Positions 1 through 5,596 of a stretch of DNA of 5,639 bases are shown one piece after another; position 1 is the first letter of the stretch; every line of letters starts with the position of its first letter. Position numbers and translations under genes: made by a program. A model generated the notes under the pieces. The model was not told the DNA's origin, ran no database searches, and saw nothing but the letters and a program-made list of their open reading frames with translations. This DNA comes from Candidatus Peribacteria bacterium (lineage in GTDB: Bacteria; Patescibacteriota; Gracilibacteria; Peribacterales; Peribacteraceae): positions 1 to 5,639 of the forward strand of contig JAAYXY010000003.1 of assembly GCA_012515645.1 (NCBI GenBank). The letters run 5' to 3'.

Positions 1-1
1 C

Positions 2-244
2 ATCTATGCGCACTCTCTGGGCAAAAAGTCTCTCCAGCATCTCCACTTCCACTACTCGGGCATCGCATACACCGCCAAAGGCGAACGCAAGCATTTGCCT
101 CTTGCCGAGAGCGATGCGAAGTGGAAAGCCTTTGTGCAGGTACTCCGGGAATACGATGCGGCGGGTACGGTCGTCTGCGAATCGCCGATGATGGAGGCAG
201 ATACGCTGTTGCTCCAACAAACATACGAAGCATTGATTTCATAG
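2..244 (+). CDS. Endonuclease IV-like TIM-barrel protein (AP endonuclease family), C-terminal part
   Basis: This gene runs in from the left edge; only the last 80 codons and the TAG stop (242-244) are present. The translation contains HLHFHYSGIAY, then GERKHLPL, then TVVCESP, and ends EALIS. This order matches the C-terminal metal-binding strands of the endonuclease IV (Nfo) family: a His-containing strand, an Asp/Glu-Arg-(x)-His motif, then a Glu at the end of the last barrel strand. In the E. coli enzyme these correspond to His216, Asp229/His231 and Glu261. The family cleaves the backbone 5' to abasic sites in base excision repair, using three metal ions, in the cytoplasm. The variant here, with HFSG-like and KGExKHLPL-like motifs, resembles the shorter archaeal and candidate-phyla members more than E. 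coli Nfo. The assignment to the TIM-barrel superfamily is firm; AP endonuclease activity rather than sugar isomerase is likely but unproven. A terminator hairpin overlaps the stop codon, so this is the last gene of its transcript. Confidence 0.8.
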   Translation: MYAHSLGKKSLQHLHFHYSGIAYTAKGERKHLPLAESDAKWKAFVQVLREYDAAGTVVCESPMMEADTLLLQQTYEALIS

Positions 245-270
245 CACATCAGGAGTGTGCTATCTTTTCT
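241..270 (+). terminator. Intrinsic terminator after the endonuclease IV-like gene
   Basis: ATAGCACA (241-248) and TGTGCTAT (256-263) form a perfect 8-bp stem around the 7-base loop TCAGGAG, followed by CTTTTCT (264-270). The stop codon TAG (242-244) of the upstream gene lies inside the 5' arm. The stem is only half GC and the T tract is interrupted, so termination may be moderate. The hairpin structure itself is unambiguous. Confidence 0.75.
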
Positions 271-614
271 GGCCGATGTCTGAATTTTGGTCCAATTACG
301 GCGATAATACTGTCATGCCCCCAGGCGAGCAGAGAAGAGCAGGCGCGTTGCCTCCGGAATCGCTTAAAATTCAATACGGCACGTAGTACCGTACTCATCA
401 CATTGGCAACGTACTTTGGGTTGGCGACTCTCTTGCACACACCCAAAACGAGCCAGCCTCTCCTTCAGAAAACAGAGGAGAAACAGACAGATTCCCATTC
501 TTCCGCTCCAGCTGTGTCCCCCACCATTCCATCCTTCAATCCTCTGGAACCAACGCATGACGGTGCAACGTCGACCAGCAAAGCACCTTTACAATAAAAG
601 AAAACTGCTACAGT
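271..614 (+). other. Intergenic stretch without a convincing gene; possible decayed small membrane-protein ORF
   Basis: No RNA gene, mobile element or conserved protein is recognisable on either strand. The longest plus-strand reading frame (121-597) starts inside the endonuclease gene in another frame and has no ATG, GTG or TTG start between that gene's terminator and its more protein-like C-terminal part. That part reads as a possible membrane segment, STVLITLATYFGLATLLH (about 385-438), followed by a Ser/Thr/Pro/Glu-rich tail ending at TAA 595-597. A second frame starts at ATG 315 (MPPGEQRRAG...) and stops at TAG 384-386 after 23 codons. Joining the two at the A4 run 366-369 by a +1 shift would give one protein of about 92 residues, a reading that is speculative. 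A GATAAT hexamer at 303-308 precedes ATG 315 by 6 bases, but no -35 box is visible. An imperfect 19-base palindrome, TACGG...CCGTA, lies at 375-393. The 3' end serves as upstream region for the MFS gene. Confidence 0.4.
590..595 (+). promoter_or_regulatory. Candidate -10 box for the MFS transporter gene
   Basis: TACAAT at 590-595 matches five of six positions of the sigma70 -10 consensus and sits in an A/T-rich patch. Initiation about 7 bases downstream would give a leader of about 13 bases before GTG 615. No good -35 box lies at standard spacing: TCGACC at 571-576 is only 13 bases upstream. The call therefore rests on the -10 box and its position alone. Confidence 0.3.
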
Positions 615-1811
615 GTGGCGGTGAAAAATATCCATCGACTCATTGTAGCGCAATTTTTAAGCAGTTTACATTTTGCCGTGCCTATACAAACATTCTTCTT
701 CTTTGCAAAAGGACTCAGTTTTATGGAAATCATGCTTCTGGAATCAATCTTATTGCTGGGGATTCTGCTCTTTGAAGTACCAACAGGCATGGTGGGAGAC
801 AAAATTGGCAGGAAGTGGAGTATGATCTGTGGTTCGGCCATCGGACTTCTGGGATGGATTCCCTGGTTTCTCGCGGATGGATTTACACTTTTTGGTCTGT
901 CGTTCTTCTTGCTTGGTATTGCCATTGCTTTTCAGTCGGGTTCGGTTCAGGCCTTCATCTATGACGAACTCAGAGCAAAAGGGAAACGGAGTGACATGCA
1001 GCGTGTCATGGGACTGTATGGGGGCAGCATCACACTGGGAACAGCCGTGGCAGCACTTGTTGGAGGATATCTGGCGGCCACACATAGCCTTGATGCGTTC
1101 TATCTTCTCTACCAACTGATTGTTATTGCGCAGGTGACCGGATTTACTGTTTTGCTTACCGTCCGCGAATCACGATCGACCGTAGAGGGTGACGCAAAAG
1201 CGCATCAGCCCGAACCCTCATTGACCTTATTCCGTGACGGGTTGCGCCGCCTTGTGTCACACAGAAAACTGCGACGCATCTTATTGTTCTCGCTATTCAC
1301 TATGCCATTTCCGTTTGTGCTGCTCGCTATCTTCCAACCGTACTTTCAAGAAGCCAGTGTTGCACCAATGTGGTATGGCACTGCTGTCTTTCTTGCTTCA
1401 CTGCTTTCCATGAGCGCCAAAGTGTTTGCATACAATGTGGAAAAATACTTCGGTGTGGCAAAGGGTGCATTATTTGTTGCAATCCTCCCCGCATTTTTCT
1501 GGTGTGCGATGGCCATGATTTTTCATCCCGTATTTTCCATACTGCTTTACATTGTGAATAGTGCATCCAGTGCTGTGCGTGAGCCCATTTTCTCCGACTA
1601 CTTCAACAGGCACATCAAGCAGCGCAACCGAGCAACGGTTCTCTCCACGATTTCGTTGGCAAGCAGCCTGTACGCACTGATTATGCGCCCGATTATCGGG
1701 GTGCTCGCGGATAGAGACCTTCGATATGGGTTTGTGTTTATTGCTGGCATCATTCTCGTTGCCACTGCTCTTTTTAGGATTACGGAAGATGATGTGCGTG
1801 CACCTCTGTAA
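615..1811 (+). CDS. Major facilitator superfamily (MFS) transporter
   Basis: This is a 398-residue integral membrane protein with about 12 hydrophobic segments, the usual size for an MFS carrier. The signature loop between helices 2 and 3 is present as GMVGDKIGRK (residues 58-67), matching the GxxxDxxGRK motif A that governs conformational switching. The preceding FEVPTG (53-58), the SGSVQAFIYDEL stretch (108-119) and a late NRATVLST segment (338-345) are typical of a group of putative drug or metabolite exporters. A polar loop rich in charged residues (about 184-222) separates the two six-helix halves. The substrate cannot be read from the sequence; transport is presumably driven by the proton gradient. 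The start is GTG 615 (MAVKNIHRLIVAQF), because the first helix and the family's N-terminal pattern begin at once. GTG 621 is a possible alternative. No Shine-Dalgarno motif precedes either. No terminator separates it from gap 68 bases downstream, so read-through into gap is possible. Confidence 0.9.
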   Translation: MAVKNIHRLIVAQFLSSLHFAVPIQTFFFFAKGLSFMEIMLLESILLLGILLFEVPTGMVGDKIGRKWSMICGSAIGLLGWIPWFLADGFTLFGLSFFLLGIAIAFQSGSVQAFIYDELRAKGKRSDMQRVMGLYGGSITLGTAVAALVGGYLAATHSLDAFYLLYQLIVIAQVTGFTVLLTVRESRSTVEGDAKAHQPEPSLTLFRDGLRRLVSHRKLRRILLFSLFTMPFPFVLLAIFQPYFQEASVAPMWYGTAVFLASLLSMSAKVFAYNVEKYFGVAKGALFVAILPAFFWCAMAMIFHPVFSILLYIVNSASSAVREPIFSDYFNRHIKQRNRATVLSTISLASSLYALIMRPIIGVLADRDLRYGFVFIAGIILVATALFRITEDDVRAPL

Positions 1812-1824
1812 TTCTTGTCCATGC

Positions 1825-1854
1825 ATGACGGGGAGCCAAGAGCCATGGTAGAGT
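1825..1854 (+). promoter_or_regulatory. Candidate extended -10 promoter for gap
   Basis: In the 68-base gap between the MFS gene and gap, ATGACG (1825-1830, four of six matches to the -35 consensus) is followed after 18 bases by TAGAGT (1849-1854, four of six matches to the -10 box). The -10 box is preceded by TGG, an extended -10 (TGn). The transcript would start near 1861, giving a leader of about 19 bases before ATG 1880. The individual boxes are weak. Two GAGCCA direct repeats (1833-1838, 1840-1845) lie in the spacer and have no known role. Confidence 0.3.
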
Positions 1855-1879
1855 GAGCGCAATACTCCCCTCTCCCACT

Positions 1880-2896
1880 ATGAACATTGCCATCAACGGT
1901 TTTGGACGCATTGGCCGCCAGGCCCTACGCATCATTCTCAAACATCATCCGGAACTCACTGTTGTACTCATCAATGACCTGACAGATGATGCAACACTCG
2001 CACACCTCTTCCAATTTGATTCGACGTATGGCACGTTCGATGGAGATGTAGCAATCAAAGAGGGAAATCTGGTGATCGGTGGCAAGAGCATCACATCAAC
2101 CGCGGAAAAGGATCCCGCCATGCTCCCACATCGTGATTTACACGTCGATGTGGTGCTGGAATGCACGGGTGTGTTCCGCACGCGTGAGCAATGCAAAATG
2201 CATCTGGATGCCGGTGCGAAGAAGGTCATTATTTCCGCTCCTGCAAAGGATGAAATTGATGGAACATTCGTCATCGGCGTCAATGAGGAGACGTACGATC
2301 CTACAACGATGCACATCCTCTCCAATGCTTCGTGCACCACGAACTGCCTCGCGCCGATGGTAAAAGTCATCCACGAGAATTTTACGATCAAAGAGGGATT
2401 TATGACGACTATTCACAGTTACACCAACGACCAGCGCATCCTGGATTTTCCGCATAAGGATTTGCGGCGGGCGCGCAGCGCCGCGGAGAATATCATTCCC
2501 ACATCCACTGGAGCTGCGAAGGCCATAGGCCTCGTGCTGCCGGAATTACAAGGAAAATTGGATGGTATATCCATTCGTGTCCCCACGCCGACAGGGAGCA
2601 TTACAGATCTTGTGAGTGTGATTGAGAAAGACGTCACTGCCGACGCTGTGAATGCAGCGTTCAAAACGGCTGCTACGGGGAAACTCAAGGGCATTCTGGG
2701 GTATGAAGAACGCCCGCTTGTTCTCAAAGATTTCGTGGGAGATCCACGGAGCTGCATTATTGATGCACAGAATACTACAGTGATACGTGCAGGCGGAGTC
2801 ACGCTGCTCAAAACGCTCGCTTGGTACGACAATGAATGGGGATATAGCAACCGCCTGGTGGAACTGGCGAAGATCGTCGGGAATCGCGTGCAGTAG
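1880..2896 (+). CDS. gap: Glyceraldehyde-3-phosphate dehydrogenase, NAD-type
   Basis: This 338-residue enzyme oxidises glyceraldehyde 3-phosphate to 1,3-bisphosphoglycerate with reduction of NAD, the central step of lower glycolysis, in the cytoplasm as a tetramer. The Rossmann motif NGFGRIG is at residues 6-12. Asp33 in LINDLTD follows the second strand at the position that usually selects NAD over NADP. The catalytic loop SNASCTTNCLAP (148-159) carries nucleophile Cys152, and His179 in HSYTNDQ is the catalytic base partner. The phosphate-binding and S-loop segment (RRARSAAENIIPTSTGAAKA) and the C-terminal WYDNEWGYSNR (315-325) are intact, and the length is normal. ATG 1880 is chosen because MNIAINGFGRIG is the family N-terminus. 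The longer GTG start at 1853 would add nine unrelated residues and lies inside the candidate -10 box. No Shine-Dalgarno motif precedes the ATG; the leader is pyrimidine-rich. The stop codon lies within the terminator stem. The sequence resembles candidate-phyla GAPDHs. Confidence 0.97.
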   Translation: MNIAINGFGRIGRQALRIILKHHPELTVVLINDLTDDATLAHLFQFDSTYGTFDGDVAIKEGNLVIGGKSITSTAEKDPAMLPHRDLHVDVVLECTGVFRTREQCKMHLDAGAKKVIISAPAKDEIDGTFVIGVNEETYDPTTMHILSNASCTTNCLAPMVKVIHENFTIKEGFMTTIHSYTNDQRILDFPHKDLRRARSAAENIIPTSTGAAKAIGLVLPELQGKLDGISIRVPTPTGSITDLVSVIEKDVTADAVNAAFKTAATGKLKGILGYEERPLVLKDFVGDPRSCIIDAQNTTVIRAGGVTLLKTLAWYDNEWGYSNRLVELAKIVGNRVQ

Positions 2897-2916
2897 CGCT
2901 ACTGCACTCATTTTTT
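2888..2916 (+). terminator. Intrinsic terminator of gap, overlapping the converging gene
   Basis: GTGCAGTAGC (2888-2897) is followed directly by its reverse complement GCTACTGCAC (2898-2907), a perfect 20-bp palindrome that folds as an 8-bp stem with a GCGC loop. After TCA comes T6 (2911-2916), giving a rho-independent terminator for the plus strand. The gap stop codon TAG (2894-2896) is in the 5' arm. The T6 tract and TCA form the last two Lys codons and the TGA stop of the minus-strand gene. On the minus strand the same hairpin lacks a following T tract, so it is not a good terminator for that gene, though it could still stabilise the RNA 3' end. Confidence 0.8.
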
Positions 2917-3537
2917 CCCGTTCCCGTTCCCGTTACTGTTGCGCCGCGCCCGCTGGCGGGCTCTGCGTGCGGCTTGTAATTGCTTGTCTGTATTTTCTGC
3001 ATGGCGACTCGTGATTGCCGGCATGAATACATTGGTCTGAAAATGTTCATTGAGCGCTGCGGCGATTTTGGAGTGATTGAGCCTGTGACTCGGTCCCGGA
3101 CGCCGCATCGCAGGATCGCAAATGAGCTGCCTGAAGTACGCGTCTTGTTCAGGCGTCCAGACAAAGAATCCTTGCTGAGTCATCCATTCCCGCCTGCCCT
3201 CCGCAATGGCTTCCGTATGTTTCTGTGCCGTCACAGCGTGTGTATGCCGTGCGTGCGCTTCACTCGCCAGCGCATCGACGAGTTCCTGCTTGACGCAACG
3301 CATGACTCTGCTGACTTCTTCTGGTTGCAGGCTTTCTTTCATCCCGAAAGTCCCGGGGCCTCCGAGCGAATCCACAATGTCCGCGTACGGCTTCTTCGTG
3401 CGAAAATACGTCCGGAGCTGATCGCAGAGCGTCCTGTTTTCCAGGATGCGATTCACATCTTTCTTCCGCCGTGCTATTGCGTACTGCGCGCCCGCGGGCA
3501 GCACTGTCTCTGGATGACCGTTTGCACGTTCCTTCAT
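2908..3537 (-). CDS. Uncharacterised protein with a Myb/SANT-like segment and basic tail
   Basis: I do not recognise this 209-residue protein by name. It is soluble, with no signal peptide or membrane segment. Residues 20-90 look helical and include KKPYADIVDSLGGPGTFGM (48-66), which could hold a helix-turn-helix-type unit. Residues 89-118 are rich in Ala, His and Glu. Residues 127-181 begin WTPEQDAYF and continue through KIAAALNEHF to ITSRHAEN, a spacing like a Myb/SANT DNA-binding domain (WTxEED...IAxxL...Rxxxx). The tail (184-209) is highly basic, with RRARQRARR, then SNGNGNGKK. A role in binding DNA or RNA is inferred; no catalytic motif is visible. The start ATG 3537 is supported by a consensus promoter immediately upstream, which leaves little or no leader. 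The TGA stop is backed by an in-frame TAG three codons later. The gene lies 46 bases after dnaK and converges on gap. A 191-residue plus-strand ORF opposite it is Cys/Arg-rich and looks like a shadow. Confidence 0.8.
   Translation of the reverse strand: MKERANGHPETVLPAGAQYAIARRKKDVNRILENRTLCDQLRTYFRTKKPYADIVDSLGGPGTFGMKESLQPEEVSRVMRCVKQELVDALASEAHARHTHAVTAQKHTEAIAEGRREWMTQQGFFVWTPEQDAYFRQLICDPAMRRPGPSHRLNHSKIAAALNEHFQTNVFMPAITSRHAENTDKQLQAARRARQRARRNSNGNGNGKK
2917..2934 (-). repeat. Hexanucleotide tandem repeat (CCCGTT)3 encoding Asn-Gly
   Basis: Three exact copies of CCCGTT on the plus strand, with a degenerate fourth (ACTGTT, 2935-2940), encode Asn-Gly three times (then Asn-Ser) at the C-terminus of the minus-strand unknown protein. 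Copy-number change in units of six would lengthen or shorten the tail without shifting the frame. Confidence 0.85.
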
Positions 3538-3544
3538 GAACGTT

Positions 3545-3573
3545 ATTACAAATAATATACTCGCTTATGTCAA
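3545..3573 (-). promoter_or_regulatory. Sigma70-type promoter of the unknown minus-strand gene, predicted leaderless
   Basis: Read on the minus strand, TTGACA (3573-3568) is a perfect -35 box. A 17-base spacer and TGTAAT (3550-3545, five of six matches to the -10 consensus) follow. The -10 box ends 7 bases before ATG 3537, so initiation at the normal distance falls on or next to the A of the start codon. The promoter begins 11 bases after the dnaK stop codon, so this gene can be expressed independently of dnaK. No terminator is evident in the gap. Confidence 0.75.
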
Positions 3574-3583
3574 GCTTTGGCAG

Positions 3584-5536
3584 CTACTTCTTCTCACCAT
3601 CTTTCTTGTCTTTATCCTTCTTCTCGCCGTCATCCACCACTTCCGCATCCACGACGCCCTCTTTGCCCTTCTTCCCTTTCTTTGCTCCGGATGATGCGTC
3701 CTGCGTTGCGTTGGCTTCCTGCTCTGCTTTTGCTGCTGCCTCGTAGATGATCTTGCCGATTTCCTGCGCCTCCGTTGCCAGTGCTTCTGTGGCTTTCTTG
3801 AGTTCCTCGGGCGGCACGTCGTCTTTCTTCAGCAACTCCTTTACTTCGGCGATCTTGGTATTGACCTTCTTCTTCACATCATCGCCGATTTTGGCGTCGT
3901 GCTCGCGCATTTGTTTTTCCAGATTGAACACGAGCGCATCCGCCTGATTGCGTGTTTCTACGCCCTCCTTCTTCTTCTTGTCTTCTTCCGCATGCAGCTC
4001 CGCATCCTTCTTCATCTTATCGATTTCCTCTTCGCTTAAGCCCGTGGATCCCTTGATGGTAATGTGCTGTTCTTTACCAGTGCCCTTGTCTTTCGCCGAA
4101 ACGCTGAGGATGCCGTTTGAGTCGATATCGAACGTCACTTCAACCTGCGGCATGCCGCGCGGTGCGGGAGCGATGCCGTCCAGGATAAAGCGCCCCAGCG
4201 ATTTGTTATCCGTAGCCATTTCGCGTTCGCCCTGCACAACGTGCACTTCCACGGACGGTTGGTTATCCGCCGCTGTGGAAAAGACTTGGCTCTTTTTGGT
4301 CGGGATCTTGGCATTCCTCTCTATGAGTTTGGTCGCCACACCTCCCAGCGTTTCGATGCCTAGTGAGAGAGGCGTCACATCGACCAGGACAATGTCTTTG
4401 TCTATATCACCGCCCATGACGCCCGCCTGGATGGCAGCGCCTATGGCGACAACTTCGTCCGGGTTCACGCCTTTGTGAGGTTCCCGCCCGAAGAGTTCTT
4501 TCACCTTGGCCTGCACGGCAGGCATACGGGTCATGCCACCCACGAGAACGACTTCGTCGATGTCTCCTTTGCTCAACCCTGCGTCCTTGAGTGCTTCTTC
4601 GCACGGCTTCCCCGTGTTTTCAATAAGATCTTTGACAATGTTTTCCAGCATGGCCCGGCTCAGTTTGAGGTGCATGTGCTTGGGCCCCGATGCATCTGCA
4701 GTAATAAAGGGAATGCTGATTTCTGTTTCCGTCGCCGAGGAAAGCTCGATCTTCGCTTTTTCTGCCTCCTCCTTGAGGCGCTGGAGCGCTATTTTGTCCT
4801 TGCGCAAATCTATGCCCTGATCCTTCTTGAATTCATCGAGCATCCACTCAATGATGACCTGATCGAAGTTGTCACCACCGAGTTGCGTGTCGCCGTTGGT
4901 GGCAATGACTTCGAATACGCCATCGGCAAGATCCAGGATCGAGATATCGAACGTGCCGCCTCCCAGGTCGTAGACCGCGATTTTATGCTTTCTGTCTTTG
5001 TCCAGACCGTACGCGAGCGACGCAGCCGTCGGTTCGTTGATGATGCGTACGACTTCCAGACCCGCGATCTCCCCTGCCTCTTTGGTCGCCTGGCGCTGCG
5101 AGTCATCGAAGTACGCCGGCACCGTGATGACAGCTTTGTCCACGGATGTCCCCAAAAATGCTTCCGCGTCTTTCTTGAGTTTCTGCAGCACCTTCGCGCT
5201 GATTTCCTGCGGAAGCATCTCTTTGCCGTTGGCTTCTATAACCACTCGACCTTCTTTGCCTTCCTTGATCGTGAAGGGCATGTGCTCCGCGTCTTTCTTC
5301 ACTTCCTCCATACGACGCCCAATGAAACGTTTGGCAGAGAAAATGGTGTTCTGCGGATTCGTCACCGCTTGCCGTTTGGCCGTGACACCGATAAGTTCTT
5401 CGTTGCCTTTGAATGCAACAATCGACGGCGTGGTTCGGTTGCCTTCCGCATTCGGGATCACCGTCGGTTCGCCGCCTTCGATGACGGCCATACAGGAGTT
5501 CGTTGTTCCAAGGTCAATACCAATAATTTTAGACAT
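3584..5536 (-). CDS. dnaK: Molecular chaperone DnaK (Hsp70)
   Basis: This 650-residue Hsp70 is an ATP-driven chaperone that binds exposed hydrophobic peptide segments and works with DnaJ and GrpE in the cytoplasm. The nucleotide-binding domain (about 1-382) has phosphate loop 1, IGIDLGTTNS (5-14), AKRFIGRR (68-75) with the catalytic Lys69, VPAYFDDSQRQAT (139-151), INEPTAASLAYG (166-177), phosphate loop 2, DLGGGTFD (190-197), and LVGGMTRMP (331-339). The conserved linker VLVDVTPLSLGIET (383-396) leads to the substrate-binding beta domain and an alpha-helical lid. The C-terminus carries VVDAEVVDDGEKK, like the usual VVDAEF end, then an extra Lys/Asp-rich tail. The lobe Ib segment missing from many Gram-positive DnaKs appears to be present. 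ATG 5536 (MSKIIGIDLG) is chosen because the in-frame ATG at 5605 lies upstream of the promoter. No Shine-Dalgarno motif precedes it. grpE and dnaJ are not adjacent on the visible side. A CIRCE-like operator suggests HrcA control. Confidence 0.98.
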   Translation of the reverse strand: MSKIIGIDLGTTNSCMAVIEGGEPTVIPNAEGNRTTPSIVAFKGNEELIGVTAKRQAVTNPQNTIFSAKRFIGRRMEEVKKDAEHMPFTIKEGKEGRVVIEANGKEMLPQEISAKVLQKLKKDAEAFLGTSVDKAVITVPAYFDDSQRQATKEAGEIAGLEVVRIINEPTAASLAYGLDKDRKHKIAVYDLGGGTFDISILDLADGVFEVIATNGDTQLGGDNFDQVIIEWMLDEFKKDQGIDLRKDKIALQRLKEEAEKAKIELSSATETEISIPFITADASGPKHMHLKLSRAMLENIVKDLIENTGKPCEEALKDAGLSKGDIDEVVLVGGMTRMPAVQAKVKELFGREPHKGVNPDEVVAIGAAIQAGVMGGDIDKDIVLVDVTPLSLGIETLGGVATKLIERNAKIPTKKSQVFSTAADNQPSVEVHVVQGEREMATDNKSLGRFILDGIAPAPRGMPQVEVTFDIDSNGILSVSAKDKGTGKEQHITIKGSTGLSEEEIDKMKKDAELHAEEDKKKKEGVETRNQADALVFNLEKQMREHDAKIGDDVKKKVNTKIAEVKELLKKDDVPPEELKKATEALATEAQEIGKIIYEAAAKAEQEANATQDASSGAKKGKKGKEGVVDAEVVDDGEKKDKDKKDGEKK

Positions 5537-5555
5537 AGTGGAGAGCGAGGAAATG

Positions 5556-5582
5556 TTATCACTCGTGAGTTTAGAGTGATAG
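5556..5582 (-). promoter_or_regulatory. CIRCE-like operator of dnaK (HrcA binding site)
   Basis: On the plus strand TTATCACTC (5556-5564), a 9-base spacer and GAGTGATAG (5574-5582) form an inverted repeat, eight of nine arm positions pairing. The known CIRCE consensus is TTAGCACTC-N9-GAGTGCTAA, so arm length and spacer length agree exactly. One arm differs at one position and the other at two. The shared difference is symmetric (G to T in one arm, C to A in the other), so the palindrome is kept. It covers the dnaK -10 box and predicted start of transcription, the standard place for HrcA repression of heat-shock genes. HrcA itself is not in the window. Confidence 0.8.
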
Positions 5583-5596
5583 ACACGAGACGTCAA
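5568..5596 (-). promoter_or_regulatory. Sigma70-type promoter of dnaK
   Basis: On the minus strand TTGACG (5596-5591, five of six -35 matches) is followed after exactly 17 bases by TAAACT (5573-5568, four of six -10 matches). The -10 box fills most of the spacer of the CIRCE-like repeat. Transcription would start near 5561, leaving a leader of about 25 bases to ATG 5536 that contains one arm of the operator and the pyrimidine-rich CTCTCCACT. Confidence 0.75.

Noticed and set aside
375..393. Imperfect 19-base palindrome TACGGCAC...GTACCGTA as an operator or small RNA
   Set aside because: The stem has only five outer pairs, a mismatch and two inner pairs, with no promoter or T tract placed to use it. 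Chance is likely.
121..597. 158-codon plus-strand ORF starting inside the endonuclease gene
   Set aside because: Its first third is an out-of-frame shadow of the endonuclease gene and crosses that gene's terminator. Only the last 70-80 codons could be coding, and they lack a start codon.
1853..1879. Nine-residue N-terminal extension of GAPDH from GTG 1853
   Set aside because: MSAILPSPT is not family-like and the GTG overlaps the candidate -10 box. ATG 1880 gives the normal N-terminus.
2888..2907. The perfect 20-bp palindrome as a dimeric repressor operator
   Set aside because: Its position at a gene end, over a stop codon and followed by T6, is better explained as an intrinsic terminator. 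No promoter is nearby.
2980..3555. A 191-codon plus-strand ORF opposite the unknown minus-strand gene
   Set aside because: It is rich in Cys, His, Arg and Phe with no domain-like pattern, and its strand lacks a promoter. The minus-strand frame has a consensus promoter at its ATG and a plausible composition.
3555..3583. A terminator after dnaK
   Set aside because: The only inverted repeat found is a 4-bp GCTT/AAGC stem without a proper T tract, overlapping the -35 box of the next gene, so dnaK read-through remains possible.
3948..5579. Long plus-strand ORFs of 176 and 193 codons antisense to dnaK
   Set aside because: These are shadows of the dnaK codon pattern: Ser-, Met- and Pro-rich translations without recognisable domains. 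dnaK is certain on the other strand.
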